A stretch of 64,000 nucleotides of DNA, from NCBI RefSeq assembly GCF_002135375.1, contig NZ_NEGH01000007.1, forward strand, positions 42,907 to 106,906, written 5' to 3'. The notes under the pieces were generated by a model, which was not told the DNA's origin, did not search any database, and saw only the letters and a program-made list of their open reading frames with translations. This document shows, one piece after another, positions 9,757-20,560 of this stretch (position 1 is the first letter of the stretch; each line of letters opens with the position of its first letter). A program made the position numbers and the translations under genes. This stretch comes from Acinetobacter sp. ANC 4558 (GTDB taxonomy: Bacteria > Pseudomonadota > Gammaproteobacteria > Pseudomonadales > Moraxellaceae).

Positions 9757-10650
9757 TCATATGTTTTTGTTTAGTAAATATAATATATGATTTAATCGAA
9801 TATTGTCTATTTTTTCTTTATAGACAGCATAAATCGGAGCAATACAGGGTGTATCCGCCTTTAATACTTTATATATAATTTGATTATTCCAGAAGTCTTT
9901 AATTGATTCAGGCACGATAGATAAACCAATTCCCGCTGCAATTAAATTTAAACTTGAGGTGAGACGTGGTGCCTCTTGAACAATTTTTGGGCTAAACCCT
10001 GCAATATAACAACTTGCTAAAATACTATCAAATAGATCCTGTCCTGCTAAACGACGGTATAAAACAAAATCATATGGTTCTAAATCCAAAAGATGAATTG
10101 CTTCTTTTTTCTCAACCAAGGGATGATTATTTGGCAAAGCCACAATTAATGGCTCATCTAAAATATGTAAACATGTTAAATCTGTACGAATCGGGGCAGG
10201 TTTACGTAAAAAAACAATATCATTTTTATCATTAATTACAGAGTCTATGAGTGCAGTACTCCCTTCTTCTTCTAAATGAATCGCGACAGCTGGGGAAATC
10301 TCTCTAAAATTTCGCAATAGACTCGGTAAAAATGAATGTAATCCAACCGAATTCGTAAAGCCAATATTAATTTGCCCTTCTAAACCTTGTGAAATATTTT
10401 TCACCCGTTTAGGAATAACGTCAGCATGTGCCAAAATTGCCAGTGCTTCTTGATATAACACTTTACCTGCTTCGGTCACCTCAACACCCCGTGGTAAGCG
10501 TTTTAAAAGTTGTGCACCCAGCTCATCTTCTAAACTTTTGATAATTCTCGTCAATGGAGGTTGTTGTATATTTAAGCGCACTGCGGCATGTGAAATATTA
10601 CTTTCTTCTACAACAGCGACAAATGCTTTTAATTTCTGAATATCAATCAA
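9757..10650 (-). CDS. LysR-type transcriptional regulator
   Basis: A 297-aa LysR regulator. The winged helix-turn-helix spans about residues 1-60 (FVAVVEESNISHAAVRLNIQ..PPLTRIIKSLEDELG), followed by an effector-binding domain (GQINIGFTNSVGLHSFLP, IVALPNNHPL). It resembles the CbnR/CatM/BenM branch. It diverges from the two-gene chromate-type transporter at 10773, and a near-perfect palindrome lies in the 122-bp gap. It therefore probably controls that transporter and itself. The inducer is unknown. Confidence 0.92.
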   Translation of the reverse strand: MIDIQKLKAFVAVVEESNISHAAVRLNIQQPPLTRIIKSLEDELGAQLLKRLPRGVEVTEAGKVLYQEALAILAHADVIPKRVKNISQGLEGQINIGFTNSVGLHSFLPSLLRNFREISPAVAIHLEEEGSTALIDSVINDKNDIVFLRKPAPIRTDLTCLHILDEPLIVALPNNHPLVEKKEAIHLLDLEPYDFVLYRRLAGQDLFDSILASCYIAGFSPKIVQEAPRLTSSLNLIAAGIGLSIVPESIKDFWNNQIIYKVLKADTPCIAPIYAVYKEKIDNIRLNHILYLLNKNI

Positions 10651-10672
10651 TTTAAATTATCCTCTCACAAGG

Positions 10673-10702
10673 CATGACATACTTTTAAAGTATGAATCAT
10701 GC
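10673..10702. promoter_or_regulatory. candidate LysR operator palindrome
   Basis: CATACTTT-T-AAAGTATG at 10678-10694 is a perfect 8-bp inverted repeat with a one-base centre. It is framed by outer arms GCATGA and TCATGC, two bases out of register. It sits about 25 bp from the LysR start in the divergent gap with the transporter genes, where an autoregulatory LysR site is expected. Binding is inferred. Confidence 0.6.
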
Positions 10703-10772
10703 AAAAAAAAGCATTTTTCATTATACCTCTACCCAAGCATAATAATCACATCCAAGATAGCGAGGTCAAGAA

Positions 10773-11348
10773 ATGACTACTAAAATTATTTCTCTAGAAC
10801 ATGATGTTCGACCTAGCAATAAGGAATTATTCACAGGATTTATGAAGCTGGGCTTAATGGGTTTTGGCGGTGTACTTCCCTTAGCCCACAACATGATTGT
10901 AGAAGAACGTAAATGGCTAAGCTCTGATGAGTTCACACATCTGTTAGGTATTTGTCAAATTCTTCCTGGCGGAAATATTATTAATATGGCAGTGGCAATT
11001 GGTTATCAATTTCATGGCATAAAAGGCGCCTTGAGCACCATACTCGGTTTGATCTTTGCCCCAACTCTTATTGTGATTGCCTTATATGAATTATATGCAC
11101 ATTTTCAAAACCTTGTGATCATTCAGCATATGATTCAAGGTTTAGCCGCAGCAACAGCAGGTCTATTGTTTGCGATGGCATTAAAAATGCTTAAACCCAT
11201 TTTAAAAAGCTATTTAACAATTTTTACCATTAGCATGACTGTACTGTTTATGCTGATCATTAAAATCCCAATGTTACTCACATTGCTTATTTTAGTCGCG
11301 ATTAATATGTTGGTTTTAAGCTTTGCAAAAGGAGTAAAAAGTAAATGA
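10773..11348 (+). CDS. chromate transporter-family protein, N-terminal half-size subunit
   Basis: A 191-aa inner-membrane protein of the CHR family, short-chain type, in which two half-size genes replace one fused ChrA. The hallmark KLGLMGFGGVLPLAHNMIVEERKWLS motif is at about residues 25-52, followed by QILPGGNIINMAVAIG and four or five hydrophobic segments. ChrA proteins export chromate by proton exchange, but many paired members have unproven substrates. It overlaps the next gene by four bases (ATGA). Control by the divergent LysR is inferred. Confidence 0.87.
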   Translation: MTTKIISLEHDVRPSNKELFTGFMKLGLMGFGGVLPLAHNMIVEERKWLSSDEFTHLLGICQILPGGNIINMAVAIGYQFHGIKGALSTILGLIFAPTLIVIALYELYAHFQNLVIIQHMIQGLAAATAGLLFAMALKMLKPILKSYLTIFTISMTVLFMLIIKIPMLLTLLILVAINMLVLSFAKGVKSK

Positions 11349-11860
11349 TTTTATTCACACTTGCACTAGTTTTTACGCAACTTTCCCTTTTGGCATTTGG
11401 TGGTGGAAATGCCATTTTACCTGAAATGCAACATCAAGTTGTTGAAGTTCATCAATGGTTAACTCGCACAGAATTTAGCAGCATGTTTGCGATGGCACAA
11501 GCAGCCCCTGGTCCCAATATGATGATTGTGCCTTTACTGGGTTGGCATGTGGCTGGTCCTGCTGGATTATTGGTCACCTCTCTTGCAAAATTTGGCCCAT
11601 CTTCAATTCTTGCCATTTCTGCACTTAAATTATGGAATAATTTTAAAGATCATCCGCTTCGTGAACGTTTTGAAACTGCCTTAAAACCAATTACAGTTGG
11701 ACTTATTTTAGTCAGTGCATACATTATTGCAGATGCATCTGCACAAAATTGGTTACTCATTGCAATTGTCATTGTCACTACCTTAATGAGCGTACTCAAA
11801 AAAATACATCCTCTTTGGATAATGGCTGTTGGTGCTGCAACTGGGATTCTCTTCTTGTAA
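11345..11860 (+). CDS. chromate transporter-family protein, C-terminal half-size subunit
   Basis: The 171-aa partner of the preceding half-transporter. It shows the second copy of the family motif (QLSLLAFGGGNAILPEMQHQVVEVHQWL) and MAQAAPGPNMMIVPLLGW, then several hydrophobic segments. The repeats of such pairs sit in opposite membrane orientation and act together. The four-base overlap with the upstream gene implies translational coupling. Whether the pair moves chromate, sulfate or another anion cannot be decided here. Confidence 0.87.
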   Translation: MILFTLALVFTQLSLLAFGGGNAILPEMQHQVVEVHQWLTRTEFSSMFAMAQAAPGPNMMIVPLLGWHVAGPAGLLVTSLAKFGPSSILAISALKLWNNFKDHPLRERFETALKPITVGLILVSAYIIADASAQNWLLIAIVIVTTLMSVLKKIHPLWIMAVGAATGILFL

Positions 11861-11880
11861 GTTTAAATATCATTCATTAA

Positions 11881-11908
11881 TTTAAAACCCATTAACATGG
11901 GTTTTAAA
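11881..11908. terminator. bidirectional terminator between transporter pair and sbmA
   Basis: TTTAAAACCCA and its perfect 11-bp complement around a TTAACA loop. A-rich and T-rich ends on both sides suit convergent transcription. Confidence 0.8.
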
Positions 11909-11918
11909 TCGTGACAAT

Positions 11919-13112
11919 TTAATCATCTAATGTCGCTTCAAATGCTCTTAAACGCTTATAAATAGAAAGCAATTCAATAATTGTCGTCCATGATGAAATT
12001 AAATACTGAAAAGATTCTCGAACTTTTCCAAAAACATTGTTAATTTGCATCATTAAACCTAAGGTAATGGTTCCTGCTGCAATACTTGGAAATAACATAA
12101 AGAGACCAAATAAGTTATCAAGTTGCAAATACCAAATACGAACTAAGTTAAAATATGCATAATGAAAATATAAACGGAAATAATTTTTTCGCACGTGGCT
12201 AAATAATTCTTTTAATGTTAAAGGTTCAGCTCGATCTTCATGATCTTCACCATAAACCAACTCTTTTCGATATGCTGCTTCAACTTTCTGATTATTAAAT
12301 TCCAAACCTGGTAGCTTATAACCGACCGTCATTAAAACTACCGTGCCAAAGACTGCCCATACCATTGCTGCCCACATTAAAGCATGGGAAATTTCTCCCA
12401 CGACTGGTAGACTTTTAACGTGTACAGATAATTGAAAAAGTACAGGCAAAAATGCAATCAAGACCATAACAGCTTCAACGAGATTCACACCTAAGCCTTC
12501 CATTGTTTTTGCAAAGCGCATGGTATCTTCTTGTATACGTTGTGATGCACCTTCTATATGACGTAGTTTGTCCCAATTTTGGGTATAGAAGTCATTCATT
12601 GCAGTACGCCAACGGAAAATATAATGACTGACAATAAATAAATTAAAAACCACTAAAGTAACGGCGACCATCGCAATATATATAAATGTCAATGTTTCGC
12701 CATACAGTAAATTTACATCGCCCCCACCATTACTAATCATTTTTTGAATCAGATCATAAAATGGGTTATACCACGCATTAATGACAACATTGACTTGAAC
12801 ATTAAACCAAATATTAAACAAAATAAATGCTGATCCCCATACAGACCATGCCTGCCACGGATTATTCGATCGCCAGCGCCAGAATGAAGCAAAGATTATG
12901 GTCGAAACCAAAAACCAAAGATAAAACCATAGAAAATTAGTTGACCAAAAACGACTAATCCCAATAGGAAGTTGGTCATTTGCAATTGTAGCCAAACCAA
13001 TGTGTTGTCCCCATGTTTGCCCTCCCGAATACCATAATGCGATATTGACAGCCAACCATAATAGCAATGAGCTAAAAAACCATTTAGGATTTGGGAAAAA
13101 TGACTTAAACAC
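11919..13112 (-). CDS. sbmA: SbmA/BacA-like peptide antibiotic transporter
   Basis: A 397-aa inner-membrane protein close to the size of E. coli SbmA (406 aa). It opens [19 protein letters not shown] and contains [28 protein letters not shown] and [22 protein letters not shown], all SbmA/BacA signatures, with about seven hydrophobic segments and no ATPase domain. SbmA imports proline-rich peptides, microcins and bleomycin using the proton gradient. It is monocistronic, with about 340 bp of A/T-rich DNA upstream. Confidence 0.93.
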   Translation of the reverse strand: MFKSFFPNPKWFFSSLLLWLAVNIALWYSGGQTWGQHIGLATIANDQLPIGISRFWSTNFLWFYLWFLVSTIIFASFWRWRSNNPWQAWSVWGSAFILFNIWFNVQVNVVINAWYNPFYDLIQKMISNGGGDVNLLYGETLTFIYIAMVAVTLVVFNLFIVSHYIFRWRTAMNDFYTQNWDKLRHIEGASQRIQEDTMRFAKTMEGLGVNLVEAVMVLIAFLPVLFQLSVHVKSLPVVGEISHALMWAAMVWAVFGTVVLMTVGYKLPGLEFNNQKVEAAYRKELVYGEDHEDRAEPLTLKELFSHVRKNYFRLYFHYAYFNLVRIWYLQLDNLFGLFMLFPSIAAGTITLGLMMQINNVFGKVRESFQYLISSWTTIIELLSIYKRLRAFEATLDD

Positions 13113-13388
13113 TCTTATTTCTCAGTATTGTTATTAAGATGCAAAATCATAAACTAAATTTATTATAAATATTTAATTTATCTTAGTTTATCTATGATTA
13201 AATACGATATAAGTACAAAACAATAGATCTATTTTATTTTTTTATTCACAATCATGAGCTTATCAAACTACGCTTAGAATGAAAGTTTTATATTTTTTTA
13301 TTATAACCCATTAAGAATAAAAGATTTATTTATTATCTAGCCAATTTTCATTGATAATTTTATACCAAATATCCTCACATTAAACATA
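13113..13388. other. A/T-rich intergenic region upstream of sbmA
   Basis: This stretch should contain the sbmA promoter. I see no operator-like repeat, RNA gene or coding remnant here. Confidence 0.45.
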
Positions 13389-13416
13389 CAAAAGAAAAGA
13401 GGTCTTATTCGACCTC
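13389..13416 (-). terminator. rho-independent terminator after the antiporter gene
   Basis: A GAGGTC/GACCTC hairpin with a six-base loop, followed on the minus strand by TTTTCTTTT. It lies about 40 bp past the stop of the antiporter gene. Confidence 0.65.
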
Positions 13417-13453
13417 ATTCACCATCAATCCAAAAAAGAAAATTCATCACTTG

Positions 13454-14953
13454 TTAAAAGTTTTTCGGATTTTCCAACTGCTTCACTTCTTGTACTTTAT
13501 CTGGATGATGCAGGGCTGCAACACCATCTTCCATTTTCTGATCGACAATGTTTTCGGGTTGATAAACTGTAATTGTTTCATTGCCTTGTGCATCTTCCCC
13601 AACAATATACTTAAAACCTTTACGATTCATTTTATTACATAAACGTTGATATAAACCTTTAAATCCAGTTGTTTCTTCATTTGGGTTATAATAAAAAGCA
13701 TTCATCACTGCAGGCAAGCCCAAACCACAGACTACACCTGAAAGCAATACAACAATAAAGGTATAACCAATTAAAATACTACTATATTCTCTAAGTTCAG
13801 GAATATTGGCAACTGCCAAAATTAATGCCAATGAAATCCCTCCCCGAACACCGCCCCATGACAATATTGATAAACTACCGTTATAACTATTTTTTCGAAA
13901 TGATGGAAAAAAGGAGAAAGCCAAAAAGTTTGCAGCAAAACGAGCCAAATGTAAAATAATAAATGCAACTATTCCGCCCAATATTAATTGCACACTTAGA
14001 TCAATAATAAATAGTTCTAAACCAATTAACGTAAATAAAAATGAATTAATAATCCCTTCAACAGTATGCCAAAAATGGTTAACTTCGCGCACTTCTCTTT
14101 CTGCTAAAATTTCATTCCATTTATTACCAACAATTAACCCCCCTATCACACAGGCAATTGGTGCAGATGCATGTGCATATAAAGCGATTAGATAAGATCC
14201 ACAAGCCAGCAGTGCTGTTGTTAAAATTAAAGATTCCATTTCATGTTTACCACGAAGTAAACGTAAAATAGCCAATCCAACACCCCAACCAATAATAACA
14301 GCAACCACAATTTCATATAAAAGCGTTTCTAATACACCAAAAAAAGTAAAATGATGTCCTTTTAATACATTTAACAAGGTCATAAATAATGCAATACACA
14401 TTGCATCATTAAACAATGATTCCCCTTCAAGCTTGACCATTAAATGATGTGGTGCCTTCACAGAACTGAGTACACTTTTAATTCCTATAGGGTCTGTTGC
14501 TCCTAAAGCAGCACCTAAAAGTAATAAGACCAGTAACTCAACTTGTCCGCCAATTAAAAATTGAAAACCATATAAAGCTAGACCAAAGAATACTGCACAA
14601 AGAACTAAAGCAATACTGGCTAAAATACTAATCGGTTTCCAATAATTGGTTAAATCTGAGACTTTAAACTTCAGTGCGGAAGATGTTAAAATGAAACAAA
14701 TAACGCCATTAATTAGAAAATTATAGAAATCAATATGCCGAACGGCAGCCTCAATATTACTAATATTAATGGTTAAAAATGGATTACCACTGAGTAGGCT
14801 TGCTCCCCATTGCAATAAGAATACTAAAATCGCAGAAACAATAGGTACACCAATCGCTTGTGGAAATCCTAAAATTCTTTTATTAAAAATTGTCGTTGCA
14901 ATTGAAAGTGCAAAAATAACTGTAAAAATCTGTAAAAATAAGAAACTACCCAT
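13454..14953 (-). CDS. CPA1-family sodium(potassium)/proton antiporter
   Basis: A 499-aa inner-membrane antiporter with about 12 hydrophobic segments. The core motif GAALGATDPIGIKSVL with the following EGESLFNDAMCIALF segment is the ND/DP ion-binding signature of NhaP/CPA1 exchangers. The SILSWGGVRGGISLALIL segment contains the conserved arginine/glycine run. The last ~90 residues form a hydrophilic cytoplasmic tail. The cation is uncertain. Confidence 0.9.
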   Translation of the reverse strand: MGSFLFLQIFTVIFALSIATTIFNKRILGFPQAIGVPIVSAILVFLLQWGASLLSGNPFLTINISNIEAAVRHIDFYNFLINGVICFILTSSALKFKVSDLTNYWKPISILASIALVLCAVFFGLALYGFQFLIGGQVELLVLLLLGAALGATDPIGIKSVLSSVKAPHHLMVKLEGESLFNDAMCIALFMTLLNVLKGHHFTFFGVLETLLYEIVVAVIIGWGVGLAILRLLRGKHEMESLILTTALLACGSYLIALYAHASAPIACVIGGLIVGNKWNEILAEREVREVNHFWHTVEGIINSFLFTLIGLELFIIDLSVQLILGGIVAFIILHLARFAANFLAFSFFPSFRKNSYNGSLSILSWGGVRGGISLALILAVANIPELREYSSILIGYTFIVVLLSGVVCGLGLPAVMNAFYYNPNEETTGFKGLYQRLCNKMNRKGFKYIVGEDAQGNETITVYQPENIVDQKMEDGVAALHHPDKVQEVKQLENPKNF

Positions 14954-15128
14954 TGCACTACCATTTTAAGAATAGGGAACATAGAAAAGATATACAGTGA
15001 TAAATTTGACTTTACATCTAACTTTCTATGTAAATCATAATAACTTTTTTTACTGACGTAATAATTTAATTAACTTTTTTTTACAATAAGTGATGTTTAA
15101 ATGTTTTGATTAAACATATCACAGATTA

Positions 15129-15422
15129 TTATTTATCCAGATCAATAGCCAGACAAGCTGAAACCATTTTTTCGTTCAATACTCATACTATGTCTGGAAC
15201 AATGTGATCTAAGAACCTTCTTTGCAAAGAATCATCTTCTACTTTAATTCCTTATAAACCTTGACTAGGCTAATCCTTTTATTTCTGTGCGTTTATTTCG
15301 TAATGTGGTCGTTTGATAAGCTTGTTGCGAATCTACATCAAAGAATTTCCATATGTTTAAAGCGATCACCAAACTGATAATACTCAGGCTTCTTTATATT
15401 TTTCAACTTTTATTGCTGACAT
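15129..15422 (-). pseudogene. gene remnants in trpS upstream region
   Basis: Two minus-strand coding remnants sit in the otherwise empty 546-bp gap. The first, 15422 to 15265, opens MSAIKVEKYKEA, shifts frame, then reads like a membrane segment and tail (SLSIISLVIALNIWKFFDVD, then QAYQTTTLRNKRTEIKGLA) to a TAG. The second, about 15255 to 15129, reads GIKVEDDSLQRRFLDHIVPD, passes a TGA, and continues VLNEKMVSACLAIDLDK to a TAA. They look like leftovers of deleted genes. I cannot name either family. Confidence 0.4.
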
Positions 15423-15445
15423 AAAAAAAAAAATTACCGTACAAT
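15416..15445 (+). promoter_or_regulatory. candidate trpS promoter
   Basis: CTGACA at 15416-15421 and TACAAT at 15440-15445, separated by 18 bp with a run of A residues in the spacer. This lies about 55 bp before the trpS start. No Trp-rich leader peptide was noticed. Confidence 0.5.
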
Positions 15446-15499
15446 ATATGCATTTCTTATACAGCTAAATATAGCATTGACTACTTTTCGGAATAAATA

Positions 15500-16513
15500 A
15501 TGAGTAATCAAGACAATCGCCCAGTCATATTAACTGGTGATCGCCCGACTGGGCAACTTCATCTCGGCCACTTTGTAGGTTCTTTGCGTTCACGTGTAGG
15601 ATTACAAGATTCACATCATCAACATTTACTTTTAGCCGATGCTCAAGCATTAACAGATAATGCAGATAATTTCGAGAAAGTACGTCGCAATATTATTGAA
15701 GTTGCAACAGATTATTTAGCTGTTGGAATTGACCCAACTAAAACCACGATTTGCGTTCAATCTTGCCTTCCAGCATTAAATGAACTCACCATGTTGTATT
15801 TAAACTTTGTGACTGTATCTCGTTTAGAACGAAATCCAACCATTAAAGCTGAAATTCAACTCCGTGGCTTTGAGCGTGACATTCCAGCTGGTTTTTTATG
15901 CTACCCAATTGCACAAGCTGCAGATATCACTGCATTTAAAGCAACCATTGTACCAGTTGGTGAAGATCAAATTCCAATGATTGAACAAACCAATGAAGTC
16001 GTGCGTCGTATCAATCGACAACTTGGGCAAGACTTATTGCCTGAATGTAAAGCACTTCTTTCTAATATGAGCCGTTTACCTGGTTTTGATGGTAAAGCTA
16101 AAATGTCGAAATCACTCGGTAATACGATTGTTTTAGATGCGACAGATAAAGATATTAAAAGAGCGGTCAATGCAATGTATACCGATCCGAATCATTTACG
16201 CATTGAAGATCCAGGTCAAGTTGAAGGCAATATTGTATTTACATATTTAGATGCTTTTGATCCAAATAAGGAAGAAGTAGAAGAACTTAAAGCACATTAT
16301 CGTCGTGGTGGTTTAGGGGATGGTACGGTCAAAAAACGCCTCGAAGAAGTTCTAAAAGAGCTTATTGGTCCTATCCGTGAACGTCGTATTGAGTTGGCAA
16401 AAGATCCAGATTACATTATGGATATTTTAAAAACTGGAACCGATAAATGCCGTTTAATTACCCAACAGACACTAGATGAAGTCAAATCTGGTCTCGGTGT
16501 TTTCCATTTTTAA
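15500..16513 (+). CDS. trpS: tryptophan--tRNA ligase
   Basis: Class I aminoacyl-tRNA synthetase that charges tRNA(Trp); 337 aa, a normal TrpS length. The HIGH-like motif is QLHLGHFVGS near residues 19-28 and the KMSKS motif is at 201-205 (AKMSKSLGNT). GDRPTGQLHLG and AQAADITAF are TrpS signatures. It is followed by a terminator and the small RNA Aar, then convergent sucD. Confidence 0.97.
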   Translation: MSNQDNRPVILTGDRPTGQLHLGHFVGSLRSRVGLQDSHHQHLLLADAQALTDNADNFEKVRRNIIEVATDYLAVGIDPTKTTICVQSCLPALNELTMLYLNFVTVSRLERNPTIKAEIQLRGFERDIPAGFLCYPIAQAADITAFKATIVPVGEDQIPMIEQTNEVVRRINRQLGQDLLPECKALLSNMSRLPGFDGKAKMSKSLGNTIVLDATDKDIKRAVNAMYTDPNHLRIEDPGQVEGNIVFTYLDAFDPNKEEVEELKAHYRRGGLGDGTVKKRLEEVLKELIGPIRERRIELAKDPDYIMDILKTGTDKCRLITQQTLDEVKSGLGVFHF

Positions 16514-16521
16514 ATTACACT

Positions 16522-16559
16522 TTAGGCAAAACCTCTAAATCATTAAGTTTTGCCTATTT
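16522..16559 (+). terminator. rho-independent terminator after trpS
   Basis: TAGGCAAAAC and its perfect complement GTTTTGCCTA, followed by TTTT, 9 bp after the trpS stop. Confidence 0.75.
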
Positions 16560-16657
16560 TATGCAAAAAAAATCACATAAAAAACATCTTAAATATAATT
16601 ATTTTACATTATTTTAAATATTATTGTTTCATTTTGCTTTTTATTTATATATAATGA

Positions 16658-16771
16658 ACCCATAACATAAATACATTAACGTTTCATAAAACTAAAATTT
16701 CTCCTTTCGAATATAGAGAAATCTATATTCGCTTTCTACGCAATGATCACCCCAATCATTGCGTTTTTTTT
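16658..16771 (+). ncRNA. aar: small RNA Aar
   Basis: Synteny and structure match Aar, the Hfq-dependent small RNA described in A. baylyi between trpS and sucD and linked to amino-acid metabolism. The sequence shows a 9-bp hairpin (CGAATATAG/CTATATTCG, 16708-16731), then a 9-bp GC-richer hairpin (16739-16763) followed by eight T residues, a textbook Hfq-type terminator. A TTGTTT...TATATA/TATAAT promoter (16624-16655) puts the 5' end near 16660; the published RNA may begin further upstream. A single-stranded TTTCTCCTTTC stretch (16698-16708) is complementary to Shine-Dalgarno sequences and is a plausible seed. Confidence 0.75.
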
Positions 16772-16784
16772 CATTATTTTATAT

Positions 16785-16815
16785 GAAAAAAATCCCCGCA
16801 AAAGCGGGGATTTTT
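16785..16815 (-). terminator. terminator after sucD (bidirectional)
   Basis: AATCCCCGC and GCGGGGATT around an AAAA loop, flanked by A and T runs. It lies 21 bp past the sucD stop and is well formed on both strands. Confidence 0.9.
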
Positions 16816-16835
16816 AAAGCATCAGATAGAGTAAA

Positions 16836-17726
16836 TTAAAGCATACCTTTATCTTTTAATACTTCATACATTGTTGAGCCAAGTTCTGCTGGACTACGTG
16901 TATATGCCATTCCTGCACGTTCAAATGCAGCGAATTTTTCTTCTGCAGTACCTTGACCACCAGAAATAATTGCACCAGCATGTCCCATACGTTTTCCTTT
17001 CGGAGCTGTTACACCAGCAATATAACCAACAACAGGTTTAGTCACATTTGACTTAATATATTCTGCTGCTTCTTCTTCCGCTGTTCCACCAATTTCACCA
17101 ATCATAATGATGGCATCAGTTTGTGGATCTTCTTGGAATAACTTCAAGCAATCGATTTGGTTCATTCCTGGAATTGGATCACCACCAATACCAATACAAG
17201 TAGACTGACCTAAACCAAGCTTAGTCGTTTGTGCTACAGCTTCATAAGTCAAAGTACCTGAACGAGAGATAATACCAATACGTCCTGGTAAATGAATATG
17301 TCCTGGCATAATACCAATTTTACACTCACCGGGTGTGATTACACCTGGACAGTTTGGTCCAACTAAACGTGTTCCATTACCATTTGTTTCTAAATAGCGT
17401 TTTGCTTTCAGCATATCCAGAGTTGGTACACCTTCAGTAATGACTACAATTAACTCTACACCTGAATCGACAGCTTCAATAATCGAATCTAAAACATAAG
17501 GTGCGGGTACATAAATCACAGAGGCATCAGCACCTGTTTCTCTTACCGCATCTTTCATCGTATTAAATACTGGAAGGTCAAGGTGTACTTGTCCACCTTT
17601 ACCTGGTGTAACACCGCCTACAACCTTAGTTCCATAATCTAATGCTTGTGCAGAATGGAAAGTACCATTTTTACCAGTAAAACCTTGAACCAATACTTTT
17701 GTGTCTTTATTAATTAATACGCTCAT
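16836..17726 (-). CDS. sucD: succinate--CoA ligase [ADP-forming] subunit alpha
   Basis: Alpha subunit of succinyl-CoA synthetase, 296 aa. It carries the CoA-binding Rossmann domain ([15 protein letters not shown] at 10-24) and the phosphohistidine segment [14 protein letters not shown] near residues 240-253, which carries phosphate to the beta subunit for substrate-level ATP formation in the TCA cycle. It starts 10 bp after the sucC stop with GGAGT just upstream, so sucCD is an operon. The terminator follows at once. Confidence 0.98.
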   Translation of the reverse strand: MSVLINKDTKVLVQGFTGKNGTFHSAQALDYGTKVVGGVTPGKGGQVHLDLPVFNTMKDAVRETGADASVIYVPAPYVLDSIIEAVDSGVELIVVITEGVPTLDMLKAKRYLETNGNGTRLVGPNCPGVITPGECKIGIMPGHIHLPGRIGIISRSGTLTYEAVAQTTKLGLGQSTCIGIGGDPIPGMNQIDCLKLFQEDPQTDAIIMIGEIGGTAEEEAAEYIKSNVTKPVVGYIAGVTAPKGKRMGHAGAIISGGQGTAEEKFAAFERAGMAYTRSPAELGSTMYEVLKDKGML

Positions 17727-17736
17727 GAATGACTCC

Positions 17737-18903
17737 TTACCCTTTTACTGCAGCAACAATTTTTTCTGCAGCATCGGCTAAGCCATTTGCAGAAATGAGT
17801 GTTAAACCAGATTCATCTAGTAATTTTGCACCAAGTTCAGCATTGTTCCCTTCTAAACGAACAACCACTGGGACAGTAACATTTACTTCTTGAACCGCTG
17901 CAATAATCGCTTCCGCAATCATGTCACAACGAACAATACCACCAAAGATATTAATTAATACACCTTGTACTGAGTCATCAGCAAGAATAATTTTAAATGC
18001 TTCAATCACGCGATCTTTTGTTGCACCACCACCAACATCAAGGAAGTTCGCTGGTTGACCACCATAGAGTTTAATGATGTCCATGGTTGCCATTGCTAAA
18101 CCAGCACCATTCACCATGCAACCAATATTACCTTCAAGCGCAACGTAGTTTAAATCAAATTCGGATGCTTTTAATTCACGCTCATTTTCTTGAGATGTAT
18201 CACGTAAAGCTGCAACTTCTGGTATACGATATAATGCATTTGAATCAATACCCACTTTTGCATCTACGCAAAGGATGTCACCATTTTCACGTACAGAAAG
18301 TGGATTAATTTCAAATAATGCAAAATCATTTTCTACAAATGCTTGATAAGCCGCAGTCATAATTTTTACAAACTTATTAATTTGACCGTCTTTTAAATTT
18401 AATGCAAAAGCAACATCACGTGCTTGAAAAGGTTGTAAACCAACTAATGGATCGACTTCAACTTTAATAATTTTTTCTGGTGTTTCTTCAGCAACTTTTT
18501 CAATTTCCACACCACCTTCTGTAGATGCCATGAACGTAATACGACGACTTGAACGATCAACCACTGCACCTAAATATAATTCACGCTCAACTGGATAAAC
18601 GTCTTCGGCAACTAAAATACTATTTACAGGTTGTCCATTTGCATCGGTTTGGTATGTAACCAAGCGGGTACCTAAAATGCTATTTGCATATTCAGCCGCT
18701 TCTTTTGCCGTTTTGACAACTTTTACACCACCAGCTTTACCACGACCACCAGCATGAACTTGCGCTTTCATGACCGCAAATTTACCGCCTAGTTGTTCAA
18801 AGGCTTTAACAGCTTCATCGGCATTGGATGCAATTAATCCTTCTTGAACTGGCATTCCATATTTTTTTAACAAAGCTTTCGCTTGATACTCGTGTAGATT
18901 CAT
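17737..18903 (-). CDS. sucC: succinate--CoA ligase [ADP-forming] subunit beta
   Basis: Beta subunit of succinyl-CoA synthetase, 388 aa, with an N-terminal ATP-grasp domain ([36 protein letters not shown]) and the C-terminal ligase domain ([22 protein letters not shown]). A terminator lies between lpdG and this gene, so sucCD may be read from its own promoter in the 130-bp gap as well as by read-through from sucAB-lpdG. Confidence 0.98.
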   Translation of the reverse strand: MNLHEYQAKALLKKYGMPVQEGLIASNADEAVKAFEQLGGKFAVMKAQVHAGGRGKAGGVKVVKTAKEAAEYANSILGTRLVTYQTDANGQPVNSILVAEDVYPVERELYLGAVVDRSSRRITFMASTEGGVEIEKVAEETPEKIIKVEVDPLVGLQPFQARDVAFALNLKDGQINKFVKIMTAAYQAFVENDFALFEINPLSVRENGDILCVDAKVGIDSNALYRIPEVAALRDTSQENERELKASEFDLNYVALEGNIGCMVNGAGLAMATMDIIKLYGGQPANFLDVGGGATKDRVIEAFKIILADDSVQGVLINIFGGIVRCDMIAEAIIAAVQEVNVTVPVVVRLEGNNAELGAKLLDESGLTLISANGLADAAEKIVAAVKG

Positions 18904-19034
18904 TGATTTACCTTTTACTACTTTTCACGTTGTTATTACTGACAAAACTTAAACATCCATCTAGATAAGTTTTGCATTTCTTTAAATTTGTACTTTTATT
19001 CTAAGATGATTGTTCAATATTCCTAATCATCCAA

Positions 19035-19062
19035 ATAAAAAAGAGCGGTCAAAACCGCTCTT
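19035..19062 (-). terminator. terminator after lpdG
   Basis: An AAGAGCGGT/ACCGCTCTT hairpin with a four-base loop, followed by six T residues on the minus strand and placed 6 bp past the lpdG stop. Confidence 0.85.
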
Positions 19063-19067
19063 CAATA

Positions 19068-20501
<1,434 letters not shown>

Positions 20502-20560
20502 TCAGTATCTCCGTAGACGGGCTTAAAGGATCGCTTTAAGCTCGTATTTATATTGAAGTA

